Below, in pieces: positions 24,947 to 35,592 of a stretch of 64,000 bases of DNA. Made by a program: the position numbers and the translations under genes. The notes below the pieces were generated by a model, which did no database searches, was not told the DNA's origin, and saw only the letters and a list, made by a program, of their open reading frames with translations. The first letter of the stretch is position 1. Every line of letters begins with the position of its first letter. Origin of the DNA: Acidimicrobiaceae bacterium (GTDB lineage: Bacteria > Actinomycetota > Acidimicrobiia > Acidimicrobiales > RAAP-2); contig PMTF01000024.1 of assembly GCA_003167415.1 (NCBI GenBank), positions 10,174 to 74,173 on the forward strand. Reading direction: 5' to 3'.

Positions 24947-25990
24947 CTAGCTCGACTCGCTATCCTCGTCAATAGCAGCGACCCAAACCTGTCTGAGCGG
25001 GAGCTTCATTTGGATTGAAGCGTCGAGCTTTTCGTAAATGGCGGTGACTTCCCTCACTAGATCATCTGCATCCCAGAGTCGAAGTTGAAACCACTCATTT
25101 CGAGCCAGTCGTCGAGCGTCCGGTGAGAATCCTCCCCACGAAACAAACAGCGCTTGGTCCGCCCCAAAGGCGGTCTGGGCACCGACCAGTTCGTTGATCT
25201 GGGCAATCCCCATAGTTCCGGCCGAATTCTTGACTTGAACCGCAATGCGTGGGGAGTCAAAGCCAAGGTCACCTCGACCAGCCAGGATGTCGACTCCACC
25301 ATCCGGCCCTGGAGGTGAAAGTCGAGTCTTGAATCCACCTGCTTGAAGAACTGATTCGACAAGTCCGGCGAGCTCGTCAGTTGGAAATCGATTGCGGATC
25401 ATTTGCTGAATACTGATTTGTGCATCGTTGACGACGTTTGGGGCTACGTCATCTTCGGTGGGCGTCCGATCAGGTGTGTCGGTGAGCAAACCTTCCAGAA
25501 GTGGGTCTGTCCCCGTGGCAATGATCGACTGGATTCGACTTACGATGTCTTCTCGGTCGATGTTGCAAATCGTCATGAATGTGCCGAGGCTTCTTTGAAT
25601 GTCTGCGCCAAAGGAAGTCTTTGGCACATCGGCGACTTTCCAGTCCACCTTTCTATAATGACGCTCGCCTCTAGGTCTCGACTTGTCATAGATGTAGTCG
25701 CTGATGACGACTCCCACCGCGACAAGTGGTTGACCCTATCTCGGCATAAGGACATAGTCACCAATTTGCATCGCGACGCGGAGCGCCCAGAGTTGCCCGG
25801 ACCAAGTTCCGATGGCATGTTCAGACCTGCCAACATAACTTCGCCGAGCAATCTCCTTAACGCCTGCATAATCCGAGGCAGGAGTTAAATCCTCAACGCT
25901 GTCCCAGCCGCCGCCGGAAGTCCCCGAGTCAAGCGCGAAGTCTTCGTATTGTCCATGCGCCCCACCTCGAGTTAGCCATACCTTTGTCAT
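24947..25990 (-). pseudogene. Mrr-type restriction endonuclease interrupted by one in-frame TAG
   Basis: Two open stretches lie in the same frame: 84 residues starting MTKVWLTRGG, then a TAG at 25,736-25,738, then GQPLVAVGVV leading into 250 further residues. Together they form one typical protein of about 347 codons: an N-terminal part (IGTWSGQLWALRVAMQIGDYVLMPR) and a C-terminal Mrr PD-(D/E)XK domain with GPDGGVDI, and VQVKN supplying D and Q-x-K. Homologues have a residue such as Lys where the TAG stands, which one A-to-T change explains. The GTG at 25,717 could restart translation and still make the catalytic domain. Mrr enzymes cut modified DNA. Confidence 0.82.
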
Positions 25991-26072
25991 CGTTTCTGAA
26001 CCCTTCCCTCCATGTTCCTGGGATTCTCACATCATTCAGTGACTCTTCGCCAACTGCGATGCCATTCTGCAA

Positions 26073-26573
26073 TTATCCGGTCTTTCGGACCCTACGTACT
26101 TTCGCGGTGATCAAAGCCATGGCCACTACCCCAACTTCTTCGTAGAGCTCTTCAGCCGCAAGAGTGATGTTGAGGTCCGGAGCGTACTCATATCGCATTT
26201 GGTATTTCTTGACTTGGTTAATACGCGCCTTGGCCTTCGGACCGCTCTGACTTTGAATGAATTCCTTCCAATCTCGGTCTAACTTCCGAGCGTTGCAAGT
26301 TCCGCACGCCGGAACGATGTTTCCCCACGCATGAAGCCCGAGAGTCTTCTTATTCATCGCGATCAAGTGATCCTGGACAGCAGCAGTTCCTGAGAATTGA
26401 ACGCCGCAATAGCAGCAGCTGTCGTTGAAGAATGCCTTGACGCCATTGAAGTCGGCGCCCTTGACACCGTTTCTGTATGGCTTGTAGCCGCGCTCCTCGT
26501 CGTACGCTCTTCCCATCTCTTGAAGGAATATTCTCAATGCTGAGTTCACAGTGTCTGATTGGCTGCGTGACAT
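26073..26573 (-). CDS. HNH endonuclease
   Basis: A 166-residue protein with a zinc-stapled HNH fold: CCYCG, then DHLIAMNKK, then GNIVPACGTCNARK, giving the two CxxC pairs and the catalytic H and N. The N-terminal 45 residues are helical and charged and the C-terminal tail is basic (AKVRRVRKTG). The ATG at 26,573 is preferred over a TTG three codons earlier. It lies between the Mrr pseudogene and the type I system and is probably a restriction or nicking enzyme; the target is unknown. Confidence 0.8.
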   Translation of the reverse strand: MSRSQSDTVNSALRIFLQEMGRAYDEERGYKPYRNGVKGADFNGVKAFFNDSCCYCGVQFSGTAAVQDHLIAMNKKTLGLHAWGNIVPACGTCNARKLDRDWKEFIQSQSGPKAKARINQVKKYQMRYEYAPDLNITLAAEELYEEVGVVAMALITAKVRRVRKTG

Positions 26574-26671
26574 GTAGTTCAAGCTACAACGAGACGATCC
26601 GATCCCGTTCAGGACCTGATTCAGCTTCGAACTCTTGCTAGCAAGAATTGGGTCTCCTCATTGACAGTCGC

Positions 26672-29600
26672 CTACGCCGCCACCGTATACACCGAACGCC
26701 CGTCATCCCAATAGCTGTCGAAGACGTGTTGATAAACGACATCACATTTTTGGGCGTAGATCGGTTGGGTAAAGGCTTCCGGGAGGCGGTCCAAGATCTC
26801 TTCGACAGTTACGCGTACTGATGCCCGAGTGGCTTGTTCCTTGCGCCAGTCCAGAACAATCTTGTCGCGCTTCAGAACCTCGAGGAGCTCCGCGGCCACG
26901 CGCTTCACCTGAGCGGTCTCGTTGTCAGAGAGCTCGGGGGCCGGTCGCGTGAGAATGTCGAAGATGGCCAGTTGCTCTTCGCTCAGTCCCTCGGCAAGCG
27001 AGCGCGTCTCTTCTTGAGTCAGCGCCTTACTGAAGCTGAGTAACTCCTGGAAGAAATTTTCGACGTTCATGCTCCCGGCGTTGTAGTCCTCCACCAGCTT
27101 CTCGAACCGTTCGACCAGATCAAGGCGAGCAGGGTTGAGCCGAACCAGTGCGGCAACTTTGGCTGAGAGCAGCGAACGAAGACGTTGTGCCGCAGTTCGA
27201 GGACGCCCATGATTGAAGGCTTCCTCAAGGCCCTTCCAATTGACGGCGCCGAGATCGTACAGGGCTTCCGCTTCGCTATGCGGGATCAGGTACTCGTGCG
27301 CGGCGACAGACTCATCGAGGAGTTGTTCAATGCGGCCCATGACCCCTGATATCTCGGGTCGCTCGGTGTTCGCTGCGATACCGTCGGCCAGGAACTTGGC
27401 GACTGCTCGAACCCGACTGAACTCGTTTGCGCGTACGTCAGGCAGAATCGCCTTGTAGAGGCGGTTAACGAGTGACGCACGAGAGGTGAACGCGATTCGT
27501 TCATCGTCATCGGCCATCAGCATCTCAACGGCCTCTCTGCCCGCGGCCACCAATGCGAAGCCGGTCAAACGGCCGAGGTCGTCAAGTTCAACGTCGCGCT
27601 CCGAGCAGAAGGCTCGAAGGTCTTCGATGGCCTCGCGAACCGCTTCCACTAGCTCGCCCTTCTCTGCGACCGGCATCTCACCTGACGCGCCACCCACCGC
27701 GTAGATAGCGAGAGCCGCCTGCAGATTTCGGAAGACGTCAACGTAGGCGACGATCAATCCATTGTTTTTCTCGGGGAAGACTCGATTCGCGCGAGTGATT
27801 GTCTGCATCAAGGTGTGGTTCCGCAACGGCTTGTCAAGGTACACCGTGGAGAGCGACGGCACGTCGAACCCCGTTGTCCACATTGAACACACGAAGGCCA
27901 ATCGAAAGGGATCCGAGGCGTTCTTGAACTTGTCCTCAAGCTTCTCCTCAACCATCCGTCTCCGATGTATCGAAATGTCGAGGCCGCGTTCAGACATTTC
28001 AGCAATCTCGTTCTGTGACTGGGAGATGACGACAGCCATGTCCGTCTGGTTAATGAAGGCAATTTCGCGCTCTAGTAGATCCACTTCCTCGTCAGTAAGG
28101 GCTCCTTCGCTGAGGGCATGTTCGTTCCTCTGGAGTCGTTCTCGCCAGAATCGCTGGACCTTGTCAAAGGTGCGCACGGTTGTGACTTTGTCGATAGAGA
28201 CCACCATGGCCTTGCCGGGAAAGCCTCGGCCCAAGAAGTGATCAACAATGTCTCGGGCTACGGCCTCGAGACGATCGTCCCGGGTTATGAGCTCGTACTG
28301 CTGGCCCAACGTGCGGCCGAGTTGACGCTGCTGGTCTTCATCGAGGTCCGCCTCTTCAACAATGACCATCAAATCGTCGCCGAAGGTCAGGTTCTCGATT
28401 TCGAGTTGCGGGATTCGATTCTCGTAATAGAGCGGGACCGTCGCGTGGTCGGCGGCCGACGCGGCGAAGTTATAGACGGAGATGTAGTCTCCGAAGACCT
28501 CACGGGTACGTTCCTCACCAGCGATGAGTGGCGTCCCGGTGAAGGCGAGGAAGCCGGCGTTCGGAAGCGCGTTACGCATGTTGAGCGCCAGCGTGTCGTA
28601 CTGGGTGCGGTGAGCCTCGTCGGTGATCACGATAACGTCGTCGCGCTCCGAGATGACCGGGTGCACTTCACCCTTCTCGGTGCGGAACTTCTGAATCAAG
28701 GTGAAGACGTAACGATGATCCTCGGTTAGAAGCTGACGCAAATGTGTTGAGTCGCTCGCTCGCATGTGTTTTTCGGTGATGACCTCGGCGTAAGTGAACT
28801 CCTTGTAGGCCTGTTCGTCAAGGGCATCGCGATCAGTGACGATGACGAAGGACCAGTTCCCTGGCATCTTGCGCAGCACCTTCTGGCAGAAAAAGAGCAT
28901 TGACATCGTCTTGCCCGAACCCTGGGTGTGCCAGAAGACCCCGAGCTTGCCGCGCTCTTTCGGGGGCGCCTGATGCAACTCATCCAGACGGGCAAGCGCG
29001 CTGTTAACCCCAAGGTACTGATGGTTACGGGCAAGTATCTTGATGAACCTACTGGGGAGATCCTGAAACGCCACGAAGTTCTCTAGAATGTCGAGGAGTC
29101 GATCCTTCGTGCACATTCCCCGGATGACCGTTTCCAACGAAACGACTCCTTGTTCACCTTCGGAGTTGATCTTCTTCCATTCCGAAAAGAATTCCCAGTC
29201 CGAAGTGATGGTTCCGACCTTACTTTCGGCACCGTTCGACAGCAGAATGAACCCGTTGGCGGCAAACAGGTGTGGGATGGTGTCTCGGTAGTCGCTGAGG
29301 TTGTCGTCGTAGGCGTTCTTCAGGTTCTTGTGCGACGCTTTGAGTTCGATGAACACAAGTGGAATGCCGTTGACAAAGCCAACGAGGTCGGCTCGCCGGT
29401 GATAAAGATCAGAATGGATCCAGAGCTGGGACACGAGCAGGAAGTCGTTGTTCTCAGGGTTCTCCCAGTCAATGATCGTAAGCTTCTCTGGCAGGGTCGA
29501 TCCATCAGGCTGACGAACCGACACCTCTACGCGGTCGCGGAGAAGCATGTGAACCGCATGATTAGCCCGGGCGTAGTGCATCGCCGCGCGTGACCTTGTG

Positions 29601-29842
29601 ACCTCGTTCACTGCCTGTTCGATGGCTTCCGGCGGAACTTGCGGGTTTAGAAGCTCAATTGCGGACCGCAGTTTATGGTTCAGGAAAACCTCGGAGCGGT
29701 TGTCACGCCCGAGCGTTCCCGCTGGACCCATGGTCTCATGCATGGCGTTCACGTGGCTCCAGCCGAGTGCCTCAAACAAGGCAATGGCTGGCTGTTCAAC
29801 GAGTTGGTCTTCGGTGTAGCGGCTCGGGCGTGACGGATTCAC
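26672..29842 (-). CDS. hsdR: Type I restriction enzyme, R (motor/nuclease) subunit
   Basis: A 1056-residue HsdR. The N-terminal nuclease has D152 (RRADLVGFVNG) and E166-x-K168 (FIELKAS); the SF2 translocase follows with Walker A GSGKT (308-312), the DEAH box (VITDEAHRTQYD) and motif III (FTGTPL). The C-terminal helical part binds the methyltransferase core. With HsdM and HsdS it translocates DNA lacking the host's methylation and cuts it at a distance. GTG start, overlapping the hsdS stop by four bases, so M, S and R are translated together. Confidence 0.95.
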   Translation of the reverse strand: MNPSRPSRYTEDQLVEQPAIALFEALGWSHVNAMHETMGPAGTLGRDNRSEVFLNHKLRSAIELLNPQVPPEAIEQAVNEVTRSRAAMHYARANHAVHMLLRDRVEVSVRQPDGSTLPEKLTIIDWENPENNDFLLVSQLWIHSDLYHRRADLVGFVNGIPLVFIELKASHKNLKNAYDDNLSDYRDTIPHLFAANGFILLSNGAESKVGTITSDWEFFSEWKKINSEGEQGVVSLETVIRGMCTKDRLLDILENFVAFQDLPSRFIKILARNHQYLGVNSALARLDELHQAPPKERGKLGVFWHTQGSGKTMSMLFFCQKVLRKMPGNWSFVIVTDRDALDEQAYKEFTYAEVITEKHMRASDSTHLRQLLTEDHRYVFTLIQKFRTEKGEVHPVISERDDVIVITDEAHRTQYDTLALNMRNALPNAGFLAFTGTPLIAGEERTREVFGDYISVYNFAASAADHATVPLYYENRIPQLEIENLTFGDDLMVIVEEADLDEDQQRQLGRTLGQQYELITRDDRLEAVARDIVDHFLGRGFPGKAMVVSIDKVTTVRTFDKVQRFWRERLQRNEHALSEGALTDEEVDLLEREIAFINQTDMAVVISQSQNEIAEMSERGLDISIHRRRMVEEKLEDKFKNASDPFRLAFVCSMWTTGFDVPSLSTVYLDKPLRNHTLMQTITRANRVFPEKNNGLIVAYVDVFRNLQAALAIYAVGGASGEMPVAEKGELVEAVREAIEDLRAFCSERDVELDDLGRLTGFALVAAGREAVEMLMADDDERIAFTSRASLVNRLYKAILPDVRANEFSRVRAVAKFLADGIAANTERPEISGVMGRIEQLLDESVAAHEYLIPHSEAEALYDLGAVNWKGLEEAFNHGRPRTAAQRLRSLLSAKVAALVRLNPARLDLVERFEKLVEDYNAGSMNVENFFQELLSFSKALTQEETRSLAEGLSEEQLAIFDILTRPAPELSDNETAQVKRVAAELLEVLKRDKIVLDWRKEQATRASVRVTVEEILDRLPEAFTQPIYAQKCDVVYQHVFDSYWDDGRSVYTVAA

Positions 29843-31083
29843 GCCACAGTCTCCGGCGAAAGGATTGGCAGTTCCGAGACATCAACCTGACCTGAAATGA
29901 GTCTTGGAAGAAGCAGATCTCTGCAAACTTTCAAGCCTTGATTTGCTCTGAGGAGATTCGTCGAGAGAGCAACTAACGGTTGAACTCTGGATCGGAACAT
30001 CGCGCCAATTTCTGGACTGGGCAGCATGATCAAGGTGTCTTTCACGTTCTGCTGATTGATGTGCTGTTGGGCTCCGCCGGTTGCAGCGCCAATGATCGAC
30101 TCAATCGAGTTCGTAATCGCTAGGTAAAGGTATTCGGCAAGTTCGCACTGCTCGTCATATATGCCAACAACCGACTGATTAGCACACGCTTCAATTTCCA
30201 AGAGGCTCACCTGGCCCAAAGTGGCTCCTGTAATTGCTAGCAAAGTCGTCCCTCGAGGCATCAATTTCGTGCTGCTACTTTTGAGCGCCTCTGGGGTGAT
30301 CATTTCACTTGCCTCAATGACACGGAGTCTGTTCACTTGGCCTGAGTTAATCCAGGGCACTGTTCCATTTGACCAGTAGTGAGAATTCGTTCTTGACGGA
30401 GTGCCACCGAGAACCACGCTGAAACGATCGGAAACGCACTTAGCCATCCAATCTTCAGGGATCGGACCCAGCCTTGAATCTACAAGCCGTGCGTCCTCGT
30501 GTCCGGGGTACCGGAAGTCAACGAACCACTCGCGGTAGATACGCTGGGCCATCTCCTCGAGCAACTTAATCCGACGACTATTGTTCTCAATGAGGTCGTC
30601 GTAATCCGTCAAGACGGACGCAATCTTGCGCTGCGAATCTATTGAAGGCATCACTGGAATTTCCATCGAGCGAATATCACTCATATTGAGATGAGGAACC
30701 GTCGCTCCGTTGGCAACGCCAATCATCCATCCACGTAATGGCGGCGATGACAACAGGTAGTTAAGGTAACCAGAGTCGAGAATGTCAGTCTTGGGCCTAA
30801 TCAATACGGTGCGCTGTCCGAGCACCGGCCGCACTCCACTCTTGATGATGCCAATATTCCCAACAGGCGCTTCTCTTGCAAGTATGAGGTCCCCTTCTCG
30901 CGGTGCTGCCCTCTTTGTCCACTGATCGTAAGTTGCTTCATCAACGCGCGACGCCCCCTCAATATGAAGTCTGCCGATGCCGATGTCAGGCGTACGGATC
31001 AACGGGTAGCCATTTTCCACGGTTGGCGCCGTCTTGTGCTCACAATCAATAATGAGTTCACAGATCGAGGCGAGGGTTGTCAT
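29839..31083 (-). CDS. hsdS: Type I restriction-modification, S (specificity) subunit
   Basis: A 414-residue HsdS with two target-recognition domains: the first runs to about residue 155 and ends in the conserved helix [34 protein letters not shown]; the second ends with [23 protein letters not shown]. Both contain the central conserved [10 protein letters not shown]-type segment or its partner. The bipartite sequence recognised cannot be deduced by eye. It overlaps hsdM and hsdR by four bases each, and there are no repeats in or near it that would suggest phase-variable shuffling. Confidence 0.93.
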   Translation of the reverse strand: MTTLASICELIIDCEHKTAPTVENGYPLIRTPDIGIGRLHIEGASRVDEATYDQWTKRAAPREGDLILAREAPVGNIGIIKSGVRPVLGQRTVLIRPKTDILDSGYLNYLLSSPPLRGWMIGVANGATVPHLNMSDIRSMEIPVMPSIDSQRKIASVLTDYDDLIENNSRRIKLLEEMAQRIYREWFVDFRYPGHEDARLVDSRLGPIPEDWMAKCVSDRFSVVLGGTPSRTNSHYWSNGTVPWINSGQVNRLRVIEASEMITPEALKSSSTKLMPRGTTLLAITGATLGQVSLLEIEACANQSVVGIYDEQCELAEYLYLAITNSIESIIGAATGGAQQHINQQNVKDTLIMLPSPEIGAMFRSRVQPLVALSTNLLRANQGLKVCRDLLLPRLISGQVDVSELPILSPETVA

Positions 31084-32645
31084 CCCAGAAGCTCTGCAAT
31101 GTTCGCAGCAATCCGCTCCTGAAGTTCGACAGCTTCACTGTAGAGATTCTCCAGCTCTTCATCGAGTTCCCCAAGGCGCACTCGAAAGTCGATGCCGTCA
31201 TCTTCTGTCTCAGCAACGCCAACGTATCGACCCGGATTGAGGCTCCAACCCAGTTGTTCGATTCGCTCAATAGTGGCTACAGCGCAAAGGCCAGGAACAT
31301 CTGCGTAGGTACCGGCGGGGAACGAAGCCGCGATTGACTCTGCAGATCCTTCCGTTGTCTCGGCGGCCTCGCCTCTGTAGAGTCGTACGATGTTCGCCAG
31401 AAACTCGATCTGCCCGGGGGTCCAGTCGCGGTGCGCTTTATCGATCTGGTGAAAGACTTTTCGTGCATCAATGAACAGCACCGTGTCTTCACGATCCGTA
31501 CCACGTTTGGCTTTGTCGAAGAACCACAGGGTCACGGGAAGTGTCACAGTGTAGAAGAAGTTCGGGCCAACCGCAACGATTACATCAACTGCCTTGCCAG
31601 CGAGCAGTTTCTTTCGGATCTCCATCTCGGAACCGCCGGCGTCGCCCGCCGAGTTCGCCATAACGAAGCCCGCGCGTCCCGTCTCATTGAGCGCTGAGTA
31701 GAAGACCTGGATCCAGATGTAGTTGCCGTTGTCGGTCTTAGGAAGTCCCAGTGCAAAACGCTTGTCGCCTTCGAGTTTGGCTTTGTCGATCTTGTTGACG
31801 TTGAACGGTGGGTTGGCCATCACGTAGTTGAATTGACCAACAGACTTGAAGGGATCCTCGTAGTAAGTGTTGGACTGTCTTATGTCGCCCTCGAGGCCGT
31901 GAACGGCCAGGTTCATCTTGCAGAGCCGTACCGTCTCGTCCACCCGTTCTTGGCCGTGGATCGAGAGCCTTCCCGTCTTACCGTTGCGGTGCTCGTCAAC
32001 GAACCGAGCGCTTTGCACGAACATGCCACCCGAGCCACACGCGGGGTCGAGAATCTTCCCGTTGAAGGGCTCCAGGATCTCGACAATGAGCTGGACGATA
32101 GGTGTCGGCGTGAAGTACTCGCCACCCTTGGCACCCTCAGCGACGGCAAACTTACCCAGGAAATACTCGTAGACCTTGCCGAAGGCGTCGCCAGTGACGT
32201 GTCCGAGCTTTGAGTTGACCGAGCGAAGCAGGCTGTCCAGTGTGTCGTTGGTAAGCGACTGGTACGTGCGCGGCAGGATTCCGTCGAGTGCGGGGTTCTC
32301 CTTCTCGATGGCCGCCATCGCGTCGTTGATGGCCTTACCGAGGTTGGCTCCTTCCTCCAATTTCAAGAGGTTGGCGAACCTCGCTGCCACAGGCAGGAAA
32401 AGAACCTTCTTGGCTTGAAAGTCGGCCTTGCCGATCTGACGGCGACTCGTGCCTTGTCCGGCGAGTTCTTGCTCGACCTGGGTGAAGCGATTGTCGGCGT
32501 ACTTCAAGAAAATCAGGCCCATCACCGGGGAGAAGTACTCGCTCGCCTTCAGGTCAGAGTTGGCGCGAAGTTCGTCCGCGGTCTCCCAGAGATGACTGGC
32601 GATGTCGTAGATGTCAATCTTGGAAGTTGTAGCGTCTTTGGGCAT
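31080..32645 (-). CDS. hsdM: Type I restriction-modification, M (adenine methyltransferase) subunit
   Basis: A 521-residue N6-adenine methyltransferase: helical HsdM N-terminus ([28 protein letters not shown]), AdoMet motif I DPACGSGG (200-207) and catalytic NPPF (278-281). It methylates the host sites and forms the M2S core for HsdR. First gene of the operon. A GATAAT hexamer six bases before the ATG suggests a leaderless mRNA. Confidence 0.95.
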   Translation of the reverse strand: MPKDATTSKIDIYDIASHLWETADELRANSDLKASEYFSPVMGLIFLKYADNRFTQVEQELAGQGTSRRQIGKADFQAKKVLFLPVAARFANLLKLEEGANLGKAINDAMAAIEKENPALDGILPRTYQSLTNDTLDSLLRSVNSKLGHVTGDAFGKVYEYFLGKFAVAEGAKGGEYFTPTPIVQLIVEILEPFNGKILDPACGSGGMFVQSARFVDEHRNGKTGRLSIHGQERVDETVRLCKMNLAVHGLEGDIRQSNTYYEDPFKSVGQFNYVMANPPFNVNKIDKAKLEGDKRFALGLPKTDNGNYIWIQVFYSALNETGRAGFVMANSAGDAGGSEMEIRKKLLAGKAVDVIVAVGPNFFYTVTLPVTLWFFDKAKRGTDREDTVLFIDARKVFHQIDKAHRDWTPGQIEFLANIVRLYRGEAAETTEGSAESIAASFPAGTYADVPGLCAVATIERIEQLGWSLNPGRYVGVAETEDDGIDFRVRLGELDEELENLYSEAVELQERIAANIAELLG

Positions 32646-33176
32646 TGGGTGATTATCGCACGATGGCGTGAACTGGGACCGGCTGCTGCGCTGGCACCAA
32701 CCTTGAGCGCGATTGCGGACCCGTAATTCATTCGCCTGACGGCTTGTCAGTCAGTATCAATCCCCGAGAGCGCGTCCCAAGTGAGGCGGGTGCGATCTCG
32801 AATCCCGGCACCAATCTTTGATGCGGCCGAGGATGAATTGCCGGTTGTCGGGCAATCTCGGTAAACGCGATGTTACAAAGCTTCGGAATCACTTCGATTC
32901 GGAACCACATTGATTAATGAAGGTGACTTGGATTTGTCGTCTCCCAGTTCTCTTGCTCATGGTATTGAAGTTGATTCGAGGGGCGCCGATTCAATTGAGT
33001 TTCAGGCGAATACGCAGGCGCGACACCAACTCGCGAGGCGAACGTAGTGCGTTAAGTGTCAGATGCCCTTGGAAACTCGACGCCAATCTTGCGGATTCTT
33101 CGAGAGACGTGATCTCAGCAGCCTTTGACAGACTGAGACAGACTAGGCCGTGATTTGATAGACGGTAGGAGACACT
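32646..33176. other. 531-base gap upstream of hsdM
   Basis: No supported gene. Short open frames here lack ribosome sites and family features. It contains the hsdM promoter at its left end and is AT-richer than the chromosomal genes. Confidence 0.5.
32652..32657 (-). promoter_or_regulatory. Candidate -10 element of hsdM
   Basis: GATAAT on the minus strand, six bases before the hsdM ATG; a close relative of TATAAT. Confidence 0.5.
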
Positions 33177-33317
33177 GTGATTAATAAGCGGGCAGTAGAT
33201 GTTGATCGAATTGACGGCAAACCACGGACAGCGCGCGAACCGATCACGTCATGTGAATCTAGCCTGGATTCCTACATCACGTATGTGCGTGGGCGCAGCC
33301 GAATTCAACGAAAATAA
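33177..33317 (+). CDS. Possible 46-residue basic small protein
   Basis: A 46-residue frame starting at a GTG that has AGGAG at five-base spacing, the best ribosome site in this gap. The product is basic (MINKRAVDVDRIDGKPRTA; ending YVRGRSRIQRK) with no known motif. It is convergent with the DUF5655-like gene ten bases away. It could be a real island gene or a remnant; evidence is the ribosome site alone. Confidence 0.35.
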   Translation: MINKRAVDVDRIDGKPRTAREPITSCESSLDSYITYVRGRSRIQRK

Positions 33318-33326
33318 ATGAAAACG

Positions 33327-33758
33327 TCACCGCTTTGGCCGATGAGCACCGCGAGTGTCTTCACGCCTTGACTTCATGAAATAGTCGTTCGGTCGTTCAA
33401 CGTCGTGTACGCCATCTTTGATGCGCTGGCATGCTTCTTCAACAAGCGCTGATGATTCAGCGAGGTCTTCATCGTCGTGTAGAACGATCGCAACTGGCAA
33501 CGTCTTCCATGTCAGGTGCGTGGCGTCAATGAGCAGCCCGGACTCGTGGCTGTCCGGTAGTGCGAGAGCAATTTCAACCCTGTCGATATGTGGGTAGAGA
33601 GCGGCGACCATGATGCCGTTGAGGTCGTAACCAATGTAGATGGTCTTGACATATGAAGTGCATCCCGCCTTGACGAGTTGCTTGTGCAGAGCCGTCCCGA
33701 GGGGCTTTAGTACCTTGTTGAGTGTGCCAAGCAGTTTGGTCTCGTCAATTGTCGCCAT
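33327..33758 (-). CDS. DUF5655-like protein
   Basis: A 143-residue soluble protein. YPHIDRVEIALALPD, LLIDATHLTWKTLPVAIVL and LVEEACQRIKDGV recall the DUF5655 fold often found beside restriction and nuclease genes; the assignment is from memory and moderate. A GAGAGG ribosome site precedes the ATG. It is divergent from the NucS-like nuclease. The C-terminal tail is basic. Confidence 0.65.
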   Translation of the reverse strand: MATIDETKLLGTLNKVLKPLGTALHKQLVKAGCTSYVKTIYIGYDLNGIMVAALYPHIDRVEIALALPDSHESGLLIDATHLTWKTLPVAIVLHDDEDLAESSALVEEACQRIKDGVHDVERPNDYFMKSRREDTRGAHRPKR

Positions 33759-34192
33759 TACCTCTCAACTCTTTCAGAGATTCGGCCATGATATTTACAA
33801 GGCGTGTGCGACTTGCGGCCCCCCAATGTTTTCCTGTCAACGGTAAAGGTTGATCGAACCCACCGTGCCGACGGTGAGCCCGAGCGGTCCGACCTCGCGA
33901 CATTGAAATACTCCATAGATTGAGAGGGATCAACATCAAGAGCGACCGAGGGACATGGCCCTCCGACATCGCCGCAACCTGCTTCGGCAAGGTGCGAACG
34001 CCATGCGATGGAGGTTTTATGTCAGAGATTCGTCCGCTCAAGATGTGCGGACTGATCAAGTCCGGCCAAAATCTTCATTTGAAGCGACGTTCCAGGATAC
34101 GTGACACGCATGAGTGATATGCCAGAGTGATATTGAAGACAGAACGTTCGGATTCGTTTTGGCCGATCCGCTGAAACGAAAGGGGCTTACAT
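33759..34192. other. 434-base divergent intergenic region
   Basis: No supported gene. One 32-codon frame near 34,020 has a GGAGG site four bases upstream but no recognisable product. The region presumably holds the promoters of the divergent DUF5655-like and NucS-like genes. Confidence 0.45.
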
Positions 34193-35158
34193 ATGAACGA
34201 TGCGTCACTCTGGCACATTGAGGGTGACAGGCCCTTCCGATTGAACGAATCATTTGTTCCCTTAGAGAAGGATCTCGAGCGTTGGATCGAGGCTGAGCCA
34301 AGCCTTGTGGCGCACGGCATTGAAGTCGTTCGAAGACAATTGAACCTTGGCGGGGTCTTCCTCGACCTTTGGTGTGTTGAGGATCCTGGAACGTGGATAG
34401 TCATTGAACTGAAGAGGCACCGCGCGTCGCGAGAGGCGTTGATGCAAGGTATCGATTATGCCGCGCGGCTTTCAGAATTCACCATCGAAGACTTGGAGAG
34501 AGAGGCTAAGAAGGGCCGCGAACGCATGAGCGACTCTGGCAAGGAATTGGTTGAACGAGCCCTCGAACGTGAACGTGCCGGAGAGGGTCGCGACATCCGG
34601 ATCATCCTGGCGGGACTGGGGACCAACGAAGACCTAATTCGCATGGTCCGCTATATGGAGGGATTTTCATTACCGCTAAGGGTCTGTAGTTTCTCAGCGT
34701 TTCAGTCTCCGACGGGCCAAGGCATCATTTTGAGCCGTGCGACAGAAGAAGCTGATGAGTCCAAGGAGCCTGAATCGGCCTTGACCTCCTCGTACGACGA
34801 GCGGCTCGCGGTGGTGCTCACTCACGCAGAGACGATGGGTCAGCGCCAGGCCATGGAGCAACTGATCTCGATCTTCTCCACCAATGGACGACTTTTCGTC
34901 CGCCCCTATAAGAGAGGGATCATGATTGCTCCCGACAGTGCGAAGAATCGTTACCTCGCTTACTTCGCACCTAGAACGAATGGGGTTTTGGCGCATCTCG
35001 GAGCGGAGCCCATCGAAGAGTTCTTCCCCGGGGTCGACGTAGAGGCGCTGCACAGGCTTCCAGCCCAACAGGTCTTGACATCAATTGATGCTGTCCGCGG
35101 CTGGGCGTTGACCATCAATACAGCCGTCGCTGCCGCCCCGTGCCCAGACGATGAGTGA
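34193..35158 (+). CDS. NucS/DUF91-like PD-(D/E)XK nuclease
   Basis: A 321-residue protein whose N-terminal half matches endonuclease NucS/DUF91: LEKDLERWIEAEPSLVAHGI (E25), FLDLWCVE (D58), VIELKRHR (E72, K74) and EALMQGIDYAARL. These are the metal-binding residues of the PD-(D/E)XK fold. The C-terminal half (about 190-310) looks like a separate alpha/beta domain of unknown role. AAGGGG lies shortly before the ATG. It overlaps the next gene by eight bases; the pair may act together against foreign DNA. Confidence 0.78.
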   Translation: MNDASLWHIEGDRPFRLNESFVPLEKDLERWIEAEPSLVAHGIEVVRRQLNLGGVFLDLWCVEDPGTWIVIELKRHRASREALMQGIDYAARLSEFTIEDLEREAKKGRERMSDSGKELVERALERERAGEGRDIRIILAGLGTNEDLIRMVRYMEGFSLPLRVCSFSAFQSPTGQGIILSRATEEADESKEPESALTSSYDERLAVVLTHAETMGQRQAMEQLISIFSTNGRLFVRPYKRGIMIAPDSAKNRYLAYFAPRTNGVLAHLGAEPIEEFFPGVDVEALHRLPAQQVLTSIDAVRGWALTINTAVAAAPCPDDE

Positions 35159-35450
35159 GGGTGCGAATCCTCAGTCAAGCGACATTAAGTGGTTTCGAGA
35201 CTTTGTTTCAGATCGAAGGTGGCAGCGGGGCAAGGCGGACCCATCACATGAATACACCGTTAGAAAATGGGTACCCGACAACGAGCAGGACTTCCAGCGG
35301 GCGGTAGTGATCATCCGTGAATTGGGGGAACCAGCAAAGTACTTTTCAGAGACCTACGTTTACCTCTTTGTCGACCGGATGAAGTATTGGACGATGGGCA
35401 GTCCGATTATGGAAACGACCGTTGTGAACAGGGCGCGTCACAGAACTTGA
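35151..35450 (+). CDS. Small uncharacterised island protein
   Basis: A 99-residue protein that overlaps the NucS-like gene by eight bases. It contains WFRDFVSDRRWQRG near the N-terminus and YLFVDRMKYWTMGSPIMETT near the C-terminus, an aromatic-rich pattern that looks conserved, but I recognise no family. No membrane or signal segment. Translational coupling suggests it is a partner or immunity factor of the nuclease. Confidence 0.65.
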   Translation: MSEGANPQSSDIKWFRDFVSDRRWQRGKADPSHEYTVRKWVPDNEQDFQRAVVIIRELGEPAKYFSETYVYLFVDRMKYWTMGSPIMETTVVNRARHRT

Positions 35451-35592
35451 AGCTGCTTTAGTGTTGATAACGATGATGACAATTTCAGATTATGACGCGT
35501 CGGAAAGAGCAAATCTTTAAAACTTGAGATCGTGAAGATTCGATGCAAAGCAGAATGTCAGCTACTATCGCTCGGCGAATCGGGAAGGCGAA

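Noticed and set aside
32728-32910. 60-codon frame between hsdM and the small gene
   Set aside because: No ribosome site, no motif, Pro/Arg-rich shadow-like composition.
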